From: CAYOLL01 sp964404765 [NCBI: uncultured Gemmatimonadota bacterium]
GTDB lineage: Bacteria > 4572-55
Length of the DNA: 8,137 nucleotides
Direction of reading: 5' to 3'
Assembly (NCBI GenBank): GCA_964404765.1
Contig: CAYOLL010000234.1
Coordinates: 1 to 8,137, forward strand
The notes below the pieces were generated by a model that was not told the origin of the DNA, made no database searches, and worked only from the letters and a program-made list of their open reading frames with translations. Below are positions 1 to 5,715 of this stretch, piece by piece; the stretch's first letter is position 1, and each line of letters opens with the position of its first letter. Both the position numbers and the translations under genes were made by a program.

Positions 1-2
1 TG

Positions 3-299
3 GCCAAGTTTGTTGAACAGCATCCGGAGTCGGAGCTGTTTGCCGGTCTGGAAAGTACCGGCGGTTACGAAAACAATTGGCTGGGCAGTTTGCGCCGCTA
101 CCAGGCCAGTCTACCGCTGCAAGTGGCGCGGCTCAATCCGGCCGGGGTGCACGCTTACAACCGGGCCAATCTGAAGCAGGTCAAGACCGACGCGCTCAGC
201 GCTGTATATTTTTTGCCGCTTTTAGCGATTTTCGCAGATCGATTCGGATCGGGACGAAGAGAGGCGATTTGCGAAAGTTTTGGCCGATTTTCATTTTGA
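3..299 (+). pseudogene. IS110-family transposase, truncated N-terminal fragment
   Basis: The frame is open from the left edge, so the true start lies outside the window. The visible residues include the segments GLESTGGYE and VARLNPAGVHAYNRANL followed by KTDALSA. These match the N-terminal RuvC-like (DEDD) domain of IS110-family transposases, with the Glu of LESTGGYE and the Asp of KTD as likely acidic catalytic residues. Homology stops at about base 200, just after KTDALSA. From there the frame runs through AT-rich sequence to a stop at 297-299 with no resemblance to the family. IS110 transposases are usually 300-400 residues, so the C-terminal domain with the conserved serine is missing here. 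The family is clear; that the gene is dead is inferred from the abrupt break. Confidence 0.8.
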
Positions 300-413
300 G
301 CAAAAACATGGACTATCTCTATATTTATAAAATAGTTAGGCCGTATTCTTACACTTTCTCAAATCGATTGAAGCTCGGCGGTAGCTTTTTGACCAGGACG
401 ATCTGCGAAAGCA

Positions 414-455
414 ATTGGTAATGAGCAATGGGTAATGCGCAATGGGTAATTCATT
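414..455. repeat. Degenerate heptanucleotide tandem repeat, cluster 1
   Basis: Six consecutive 7-bp units can be read: ATTGGTA, ATGAGCA, ATGGGTA, ATGCGCA, ATGGGTA and ATTCATT. The period is exactly seven bases and the units vary at two or three positions. It is preceded by GATCTGCGAAAGCA (400-413), nearly the same leader as in cluster 2. Repeats of this kind are known in cyanobacteria and other bacteria with repeat-rich genomes; no function is evident. Confidence 0.75.
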
Positions 456-600
456 GCCGGGAAATGGGTTAGAAGATTAAAGCGGAAGGGAAATGGGGAC
501 CGGGAAAAGAGGGAATTTTCGCGGATCGATTGTCGGCAGGCGGTTAAGCGGTTGATAATGCGTATGTTAGATAGCCGCCGGCGGGAGATTTGCGAAAGTA

Positions 601-642
601 ATGGGTAATGGACAATGAGCAATGAGCAATGGGTAATTTGTT
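601..642. repeat. Degenerate heptanucleotide tandem repeat, cluster 2
   Basis: Units read ATGGGTA, ATGGACA, ATGAGCA, ATGAGCA, ATGGGTA and ATTTGTT, again with a strict 7-bp period. The leader GATTTGCGAAAGTA (587-600) matches the leader of cluster 1 at 12 of 14 positions. Leader plus repeats therefore look like a duplicated composite rather than two independent low-complexity stretches. Confidence 0.75.
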
Positions 643-804
643 GATGGGTATGGGGTTACAATCAGGAGGCGGCCGGGGAAATGCTGACGGGAAAGGAGGA
701 AAATTTTCGCAGATGTGGATAAGTCGGTTAACAGTTAGCAGTTGTCAGTTGTCAGCTATCGGCAGTTGGCGGTCAGCTTTTGCAAAAATGAATTCTTGCG
801 TTGC

Positions 805-839
805 TTTTTGCGCAAAAATAACTCGCCAGAGCGCCACAG
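805..839. repeat. 35-bp direct repeat, copy 1
   Basis: The segment begins TTTTTGCGCAAAAATAACTC and ends GAGCGCCACAG. It is identical to the copy at 878-912, starting 73 bp further on. It contains a small palindrome, TTTTTGCGCAAAAA. It is not part of a recognisable gene. Confidence 0.85.
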
Positions 840-877
840 AGTTCATCATCATGAGTCGGAACAGCTACGTTTTCCTT

Positions 878-912
878 TTTTTGCGCAAAAATAACTCGCC
901 AGAGCGCCACAG
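878..912. repeat. 35-bp direct repeat, copy 2
   Basis: This is an exact second copy of the segment at 805-839 in the same orientation. After the shared part the copies differ: GGAGCACAGAGAA follows this one and AGTTCATCATC the first. The pair could mark a small duplication or two insertions of the same short element. Confidence 0.85.
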
Positions 913-987
913 GGAGCACAGAGAAAACTTTGTAAATACCGCGCTGTGAACTCGGCGACTAACCTGATTGGTTCCGGCTCGTCCGGG

Positions 988-3594
988 TTAGAGTAGCAGC
1001 TTCAATATCGCCAATGTCGCCGGTTTTCCGCCAACGCCGTTTTCGCCGGCCGGCCCGACGCAGGACGGGCAGCCGTCAGCGCAGGCGCAACCGCCAATCA
1101 CTTCATGCGCCCGCTCCAACAATTCGATGTGATAATCAAATAATTTTTTGCTAAACCCGATGCCCGCCGGCACCAGATCGTAGATGATTACGGCCGGTCG
1201 GCTGTCGGCTACGGGCGCAGCCGGATCGGAGTGGACACCAATGTCACTGTGGTCGCACATCAACAGCAGCGGGGCGATATGGCTTAGTATAAAACCCAAT
1301 CCGGCCAGTCCGCTCTTCATCTTCACCACAGTTTCCGCCCGCTGATGACAGCGTGAACACAGCGTTGTCAGATTGTCAAGCCGGTTGGCTTCCTGAAGCG
1401 AGGCAAACTGCTTGAAAGGAATTTTATGGTGAACGTCGTGAGCGCGGCCCTTTTCGGTTTCGCCACAAATCTGGCAGCGAAAACCGTCACGGGCACGGGC
1501 TTTTTGGCGTTGCTCCGGCCAATTCGGGCCATAATCGTTTGGATCATTTTTCCACAACGCCTGCTTGCGCAGTGTGTCCACTGTTGTCTCGTCCAAAGCG
1601 ATCCAATAGCCGGTAGTTTGCAGTTCTGTCGGCGGAAGATCAACGCGGGCCGAGTCCAGCCGTTCATGGGTCAACCAGCGAATCTTATTGTAACCGGTCA
1701 CTTGCGTCGTCACTTTGATTTCGCCGTGCGCTTTGACCGCGCCGTTGATCTCCCACTGTTCGGTGAGCGATATAAGTTGCACGGTCGTGTCCCGCACCGG
1801 TTCGGTATAATAATCCGGGTCAATAGGGGAGAGGCTGGCGCAGTTTTCGGTTAAATCCAGCGTGTTTACTAAATACGTTTGGCCTTCGTGGATGTAGATA
1901 GCGCCCGGATGCGCCAGCCAATAAGCGCTTTGCGCATCGACCATGCCGATGGTTTTCGGCGTCTCAAACCCTAAGGGTCTGGATTCGCCATCCGCTTGCA
2001 AGGTGTCCGCATCGGCAAGACCCTTAGGGTTTTGATTGCCTACCCGCAGCAGAACGCGATCCGCCGAGGCGCTGCGCAGCGACACACCTTCCGCCGGATA
2101 CTGATCAGCCATCCAAAAAAAGCGGCCGGCCGAGGAGTGCAATACCCCCGACGTTACCAAAAAATCGAAATAGGGCGCAATGTCCGTATGCGCCAGATTG
2201 CCGAAACCTTCATCGGCATTAAACGGCAGTTCAAAAGCCGCGCAGCGGAGATGACTTAGCAAGATCAACAAGTGATTGGGATTGACCAGCGCTTGCTCCG
2301 GTGAGCGCTCAAAAAAATATTCGGCGTGATGGGCCAGGAATTGATCTAATGGATTGGCCGAAGCAATTAACACCGCCAGTGCGGCGTCATTTTGTCGTCC
2401 GGCCCGCCCGATTTGTTGCCAGGCGGCGGCAATCGTCCCCGGATAGCCGGTCAGAATGGCGGCGTTCATTCCGCCAATATCAATGCCTAATTCCAGAGCT
2501 GTGGTGGCTACAACCGTCCGCACCGTCCCGTCGCGCAAGCCCTGCTCGATCTCGCGCCGTTGCGCCGGCAAATAGCCGCTGCGATAAGCCCGAATCGAAG
2601 GAGAAGCTTCTTTTTTTGCCACGCTTAACGAGGAGCTGCTTTGATCGCGCAAATAAGTTAAAATCAATTCAACAGTACGGCGGGAGCGCCCAAAAATGAT
2701 GGTTTGCAATTGATGCGCCAGCAAATCACAACCTAAGCGAACGCTTTCCAACATAGCGCTGCGGCGGATGCCCAGCTCGAAATTGACAATCGGCGGGTTG
2801 TAAATGATAAAGTGCTTTTCACCCTTGGCCGAGCCGTCACGCGCAACTAAGGATGCCGGCACTTCGGTTAACATTTCGGCCAATTCCTGCGGATTGGCTA
2901 TTGTGGCCGAGGTCATGATAAATTGGGGATGCGCGCCATAAAAAGCAGCTATCCGCCGCAAACGCCGCAAAACATTGGCGACATGTGAGCCAAACACGCC
3001 ACGATAAATGTGAATCTCATCAATGATCACAAAACGCAGGTTTTGGAAAAAAACAGCCCACTGCGGATGATGCGGCAAAATAGCCGTATGCAGCATATCC
3101 GGGTTCGTAATGATGATCCGGGCATTTTTGCGGATTTTGGGGCGGGCATTTGTGGGTGTGTCACCATCGTAGGTCGCAACAGATACCGTTTTTTTTGGAA
3201 GACCATCATTTTTGAGTAAATCATCTAATTTCTGCAGCGTGTCCTTTTGATCGTGCGCCAGCGCTTTGGTGGGGAACAGGTAAAGCGCCCGCGCTGTTGC
3301 ATCCTTTAACAGACAGTCCATAACCGGCAGATTGTAGGCCAATGTTTTACCGCTGGCAGTGGATGTTACAATGACCGGATGCCGGCCCTGTTGGATTTGG
3401 CGGAAAGTCTCGGCTTGATGGGTATATAGCGCGGCAATACCGTCCCGTTGCAGCGCCTGCAGCAATGTGGGGTCAAGGTCGGGCGGGAAAGGCTCAATTT
3501 GTGCCGCGCATGACGGGTAGACACGCCAGACAACGATATTCGGTGCGATGGTGGGGTCTTTACGCCATTGCGCAAGCAGGTGGTCAAGTTTCAT
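988..3594 (-). CDS. MrfA/Hrq1-like DEAD-box DNA helicase with inserted HNH nuclease domain
   Basis: An 868-aa superfamily 2 helicase, predicted to unwind DNA in repair using ATP. Visible motifs in order: YTHQ (57-60), Walker A TASGKT (79-84), PTKALAHDQ (108-116), DEIH (192-195), TSATI (228-232), ATTALELGIDIGG (363-375) and QIGRAGR (394-400). The C-terminal part has HPGAIYIHEG, DHSDIG and YDLVPAGIGF, then four cysteines (836, 838, 842, 845) in CACADGCPSC. This matches the DUF1998/MZB zinc module of MrfA (YprA) and Hrq1. Two things are odd. Residues about 693-755 form an HNH module (CQIC, DVHHKIPF, CSRCH) placed between the helicase body and the zinc module. Residues about 521-547 are translated from a palindromic repeat. 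The ATG has no clear Shine-Dalgarno, but the N-terminus fits the family. The helicase family is certain; DNA repair and nuclease activity are inferred. Confidence 0.9.
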   Translation of the reverse strand: MKLDHLLAQWRKDPTIAPNIVVWRVYPSCAAQIEPFPPDLDPTLLQALQRDGIAALYTHQAETFRQIQQGRHPVIVTSTASGKTLAYNLPVMDCLLKDATARALYLFPTKALAHDQKDTLQKLDDLLKNDGLPKKTVSVATYDGDTPTNARPKIRKNARIIITNPDMLHTAILPHHPQWAVFFQNLRFVIIDEIHIYRGVFGSHVANVLRRLRRIAAFYGAHPQFIMTSATIANPQELAEMLTEVPASLVARDGSAKGEKHFIIYNPPIVNFELGIRRSAMLESVRLGCDLLAHQLQTIIFGRSRRTVELILTYLRDQSSSSLSVAKKEASPSIRAYRSGYLPAQRREIEQGLRDGTVRTVVATTALELGIDIGGMNAAILTGYPGTIAAAWQQIGRAGRQNDAALAVLIASANPLDQFLAHHAEYFFERSPEQALVNPNHLLILLSHLRCAAFELPFNADEGFGNLAHTDIAPYFDFLVTSGVLHSSAGRFFWMADQYPAEGVSLRSASADRVLLRVGNQNPKGLADADTLQADGESRPLGFETPKTIGMVDAQSAYWLAHPGAIYIHEGQTYLVNTLDLTENCASLSPIDPDYYTEPVRDTTVQLISLTEQWEINGAVKAHGEIKVTTQVTGYNKIRWLTHERLDSARVDLPPTELQTTGYWIALDETTVDTLRKQALWKNDPNDYGPNWPEQRQKARARDGFRCQICGETEKGRAHDVHHKIPFKQFASLQEANRLDNLTTLCSRCHQRAETVVKMKSGLAGLGFILSHIAPLLLMCDHSDIGVHSDPAAPVADSRPAVIIYDLVPAGIGFSKKLFDYHIELLERAHEVIGGCACADGCPSCVGPAGENGVGGKPATLAILKLLL
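1966..2032. repeat. Palindromic repeat element inside the helicase gene
   Basis: AAACCCTAAGGGTCT (1966-1980) and its exact reverse complement AGACCCTTAGGGTTT (2018-2032) enclose 37 bp. Each arm is itself nearly palindromic around CCCTAAGGG. The element is read through in frame by the helicase, giving NPKGLADA and SRPLGFETPK between a segment ending LLRVGN and one starting TIGMVD. Related helicases are expected to join these two directly or with a short loop. The same 15-bp arm occurs twice more at 3658-3672 and 3722-3736. Confidence 0.85.
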
Positions 3595-3635
3595 AATGTA
3601 ATAGACACGCCGTGTTAATATTTTGGGTTCTTCTT

Positions 3636-3760
3636 ACAAGTTTGTGGGGCGCAGGAAAGACCCTTAGGGTTTTCGTTCCAGTGATCCAGAAAAATTGCGG
3701 GTTTGCACTCTGCCCGGCTGTAAACCCTAAGGGTCTGGCATGAAGTTTCCACAAACTTGT
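3636..3760. repeat. Nested inverted repeat in the helicase leader
   Basis: The outer arms ACAAGTTTGTGG (3636-3647) and CCACAAACTTGT (3749-3760) are exact reverse complements. Inside them, AGACCCTTAGGGTTT (3658-3672) and AAACCCTAAGGGTCT (3722-3736) form a second exact inverted pair around 49 bp. The inner arms equal those inside the helicase gene, but their order on the + strand is swapped. The structure lies 42 bp upstream of the helicase start codon and would be in its 5' leader if transcription starts beyond it. It may be a small mobile palindromic element, a leader hairpin, or both. Confidence 0.8.
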
Positions 3761-3771
3761 TCCATGAGCCA

Positions 3772-3802
3772 TATATATTTTGTATGACAATCCACATTTC
3801 AA
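3772..3802 (-). promoter_or_regulatory. Possible weak promoter for the helicase gene
   Basis: Read on the - strand, TTGAAA (3797-3802) precedes TATATA (3772-3777) with a 19-bp spacer, longer than the optimum. Transcription from here would start near 3765 and carry the nested inverted repeat as leader RNA. The region is AT-rich, so this match may be chance. Confidence 0.25.
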
Positions 3803-3978
3803 ACAGAATCTAATGAAGGATATCCTCATTGGCCAAAGATTTTTGGTGATGATCTGCTTTTTGACCTGAAAAGTTCAAGGCACGCCACAAAATTAGAAGC
3901 TGATGCGTAATTCAGGTTTAAAATAATTCATAAAATTTATCGGGCAGAAAAATTTTAATCTAAGGTTCACAAAAATTC

Positions 3979-4006
3979 TTGACATCACGGCTAAAAGGCT
4001 TATTTT
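3979..4006 (+). promoter_or_regulatory. Probable promoter of the tRNA cluster
   Basis: A perfect -35 box TTGACA (3979-3984) is followed after 16 bp by TATTTT (4001-4006), which agrees with TATAAT at four of six positions. The start would fall near 4013, some 37 bp before mature tRNA-Gly, a normal leader length. No other good promoter is seen before the three tRNAs, so they are probably cotranscribed. Confidence 0.55.
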
Positions 4007-4049
4007 GTCATCATAATTAGTTATAAACATACTTTAATAGTTATGCCGA

Positions 4050-4124
4050 GCGGGAATAGCTCAGTGGTAGAGCGCCACCTTGCCAAGGTGGATGTCGCGG
4101 GTTCAAGTCCCGTTTCCCGCTCCA
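4050..4124 (+). tRNA. tRNA-Gly (anticodon GCC)
   Basis: Full cloverleaf: acceptor GCGGGAA (4050-4056) pairs with TTCCCGC (4114-4120); the anticodon stem CCACC/GGTGG frames loop TTGCCAA with anticodon GCC at 4082-4084. The T-arm has GTTCAAGTC. The discriminator is T4121, and CCA is encoded at 4122-4124. It is first of three tRNAs and is followed directly by nine T residues. Confidence 0.97.
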
Positions 4125-4135
4125 TTTTTTTTTGA

Positions 4136-4210
4136 GGCGGCATACCCAAGTGGTAAGGGAGAGGTCTGCAAAACCTTCATGCCCCGGTTCAAATCCGGGT
4201 GCCGCCTCCA
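4136..4210 (+). tRNA. tRNA-Cys (anticodon GCA)
   Basis: Acceptor GGCGGCA (4136-4142) pairs with TGCCGCC (4200-4206). The anticodon loop CTGCAAA gives GCA at 4168-4170. The discriminator T4207 is the usual base for tRNA-Cys, and CCA is encoded (4208-4210). It starts 11 bp after tRNA-Gly and is followed, after one G, by eight T residues. Confidence 0.96.
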
Positions 4211-4247
4211 GTTTTTTTTCCTCATCTAGCCGCAAAAAATCACTGGC

Positions 4248-4336
4248 GCCGGGGTGGTGGAAGTGGTAGACACACAGGACTTAAAATCCTGAGGGAGGCA
4301 ACTCCCGTACCGGTTCAAGTCCGGTCCTCGGCACCA
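4248..4336 (+). tRNA. tRNA-Leu (anticodon UAA)
   Basis: An 89-nt class II tRNA. Acceptor GCCGGGG (4248-4254) pairs with CCTCGGC (4326-4332) with one G-U pair; anticodon stem CAGGA/TCCTG frames TAA at 4282-4284. The long variable arm GGGAGGCAACTCCC is characteristic of leucine tRNA. A73 and encoded CCA (4334-4336) complete it. No clear terminator follows; bases 4337-4467 hold nothing I recognise. Confidence 0.96.
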
Positions 4337-4467
4337 CGTTGACCCGCGTTATAGTATTCAGCTTCAGCATCCATAGTTGCCTACCGACTATTGGACGCTC
4401 ATGCCGCAAATTACTCTGATCTAAAATTCCTTCTTATAACCACTTCTTTCAAAAGCGCTTGCTGTCA

Positions 4468-4512
4468 TTATCCTACTCGCGCCCTCAACTCCGCCAAAAT
4501 TTGTTGCGCCGC
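4468..4512 (-). pseudogene. Orphan 3' end of a methylmalonyl-CoA mutase gene
   Basis: Read on the - strand these 45 bp encode [14 protein letters not shown] and a TAA stop. The intact mutase ends [14 protein letters not shown], so 11 of 14 residues agree in register with the stop at the same place. At DNA level 4485-4512 matches 5733-5760 at 27 of 28 bases; closer to the stop the copies diverge. The similarity ends exactly where the first palindromic repeat begins (4513). It is too short to be a gene and has no start. I read it as either the displaced original end of the neighbouring mutase gene or the relic of a second mutase copy. Confidence 0.75.
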
Positions 4513-4773
4513 TGTAGCACAGATTAGCAATCTGTGCGCTATCCGTGTGATACTTGCAAGCACAGAATGCTATTCTGTGCTACACAAAAAAGTATTCGGC
4601 CATTGTAGCACGGATTAGCAATCTGTGCGCTATCCGCAGGCACAGAATACTATTCTGTGCTACACAAGAAAGTATTCGGCCACTGTAGCACGGATTAGCA
4701 ATCTGTGCGCTATCCGTGTGATACTTGCAAGCACAGAATGCTATTCTGTGCTACACAAAAAAGTATTCGGCCA
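4513..4773. repeat. REP/BIME-like array downstream of the RAYT gene (3 units)
   Basis: Three tandem units at 4513-4603, 4604-4683 and 4684-4773 (91, 80 and 90 bp). Unit 2 lacks about 11 bp in the middle. Each unit has a first hairpin preceded by GTAG, for example CACAGATTAGCAATCTGTG at 4518-4536, and a second hairpin GCACAGAAT/ATTCTGTGC followed by CTAC, which is GTAG on the other strand. The paired, opposed GTAG-tagged hairpins are the layout of a BIME. In units 2 and 3 the first hairpin has CACGGATT, which keeps pairing on the + strand through a G-U pair. The last 33 bp of unit 3 are also the end of the transposase coding sequence. Confidence 0.88.
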
Positions 4774-5325
4774 CTTATTCCAGCTATCCACCAAACCCGC
4801 TTTAACCGGGTTATACAGGATATAGTTCAAAATCCGCATAAATTCCTGACCATTGCGCACCCAACGGTCAAAGCTTTCGGATTGCCAAAACGTGTCTCCT
4901 GTTTGGTTCAGCAGCTTGTTGCACTCTCGCGCCGATTTGCGTTTGATGGATTGCATGATTTTGTTAATGGAAATGGATCGGGCATTTTCCAAAAGGGTGA
5001 ACAAGAGGTGCACGTGGTTTGACATAATCGTATAGCAAACCAGTTTGTAGTCCTTTCGATCGGGATAGCGAATCGTTTCTTTGCAAATGTCGGCAATATC
5101 CGGATTGGACAGATACTTCGGGCCGTATTCGGCTTTATCGAGAATTGCGTCGTATTTGGCGAAGATTCTCTTGATTTCTATACCATCGTCTTTAGCCCCT
5201 TTCATCTCATCCTGAATTTGCGCCAGGCGGGCAAGAGGGATGCTTCCATACAAACGGTAAGTCACGAAAAACGAGCCGTGATCCTTATACAAATGTGGTA
5301 AGTTTCGGCGATGGAAGGATTCCAT
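4741..5325 (-). CDS. REP-associated tyrosine transposase (RAYT, Y1/HUH family)
   Basis: A 194-aa single-domain Y1 transposase of the IS200-like, REP-associated type. These enzymes bind single-stranded palindromes marked by GTAG and cleave them through a tyrosine. The HUH metal site is SNHVHLLF (H104, H106). The C-terminal helix FWQSESFDRWVR (146-157) leads to NYILYNPVKAGLV, with Y168 as the likely catalytic residue by position in the family. The key residues are therefore present and the protein is probably active. I place the start at 5325 (MESFHRRNLPH), where family similarity begins; the open frame upstream is translated repeat. A weak GGGA lies about 8 nt before the ATG. The last ten codons lie in a repeat unit, and the TAG stop sits at the loop of its hairpin. 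Palindromic repeats flank it on both sides, which supports the assignment. Confidence 0.9.
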   Translation of the reverse strand: MESFHRRNLPHLYKDHGSFFVTYRLYGSIPLARLAQIQDEMKGAKDDGIEIKRIFAKYDAILDKAEYGPKYLSNPDIADICKETIRYPDRKDYKLVCYTIMSNHVHLLFTLLENARSISINKIMQSIKRKSARECNKLLNQTGDTFWQSESFDRWVRNGQEFMRILNYILYNPVKAGLVDSWNKWPNTFLCSTE

Positions 5326-5336
5326 TATAGCATTCC

Positions 5337-5713
5337 CGTAGAACAGATTCGCAATCTGTTCAGATTTATGTGCATTGCAAAAGAGCACAGATTGCGAATC
5401 TGTGCTACGCGTTAGCAAAAAAACGAGTTGTGATCCTGTAAAACAGATTCGCAATCTGTTCAGACTTATATGCACTACTGCAAAAGAGCACAGATTGCTA
5501 ATCTGTGCTACGCGTTAGCAAAAAAAAACGAGTTGTGATCCTGTAAAACAGATTCGCAATCGGTTCAGATTTATGTGCATTGCAAAAGAGCACAGATTGC
5601 TAATCTGTGCTACGCGTTAGCAAAAAAGGAGCTGTGATCCTGTAAAACAGATTCGCAATCGGTTCAGATTTATGTGCACTGCAAAAGAGCACAGATTGCG
5701 AATCTGTGCTACG
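5337..5713. repeat. REP/BIME-like array upstream of the RAYT gene (4 units)
   Basis: Four tandem units at 5337-5436, 5437-5541, 5542-5640 and a shortened 5641-5713. Each has a hairpin AACAGATT-CGC-AATCTGTT (in units 3 and 4 the right arm reads AATCGGTT, one mismatch). About 20 bp later comes a stronger hairpin AGCACAGATT/AATCTGTGCT with 10-bp arms and a 3-nt loop (GCG or GCT). The second hairpin carries GTAG on the - strand in every unit; the first has GTAG in unit 1 and GTAA in the others. The hairpin core is shared with the array on the other side of the transposase, but the spacers are unrelated. The array fills the gap between the transposase start and the mutase stop and could act as a mutase terminator or mRNA 3' stabiliser. 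Confidence 0.88.
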
Positions 5714-5715
5714 TG

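Larger units (their letters stand above)
200..987. other. Repeat-rich intergenic region without credible genes
   Basis: No reading frame here resembles a protein family. The stretch instead holds degenerate 7-bp repeats in two clusters and a 35-bp direct repeat, annotated separately. A short motif of the type TTTTCGCAGATCGATT also recurs near 228-245, 516-531 and 705-715. Its approximate reverse complement, GATTTGCGAAAG, appears near 264-275, 400-411 and 587-598. The region lies between the broken IS110 fragment and the 3' end of the helicase gene, and looks like a dumping ground for small repeats. I see no convincing terminator for the helicase: the GC-rich stretch just beyond its stop (about 973-987) lacks a T-run. 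Confidence 0.6.

Noticed and set aside
629-949. A 106-codon open frame on the + strand in the left intergenic region
   Set aside because: It runs through heptad repeats and both copies of the 35-bp repeat, and its product resembles no family.
4041-4235. A 64-codon open frame on the - strand across tRNA-Gly and tRNA-Cys, with peptides such as [15 protein letters not shown]
   Set aside because: It is the antisense translation of two tRNA genes, a well-known source of false proteins.
4391-4825. Open frames on the + strand giving peptides such as ISNLCAIRVILASTECYS
   Set aside because: They are translations of the tandem palindromic units, which is why the same peptide recurs.
5326-5475. A 50-residue N-terminal extension of the transposase from an upstream ATG
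   Set aside because: The extension is translated repeat sequence and family similarity begins at MESFHRRNLPH.
4513-5713. Possible CRISPR array because of regular repeats
   Set aside because: The repeated units are 73-105 bp, nearly identical throughout with no variable spacers, and made of paired hairpins; no cas genes are nearby.
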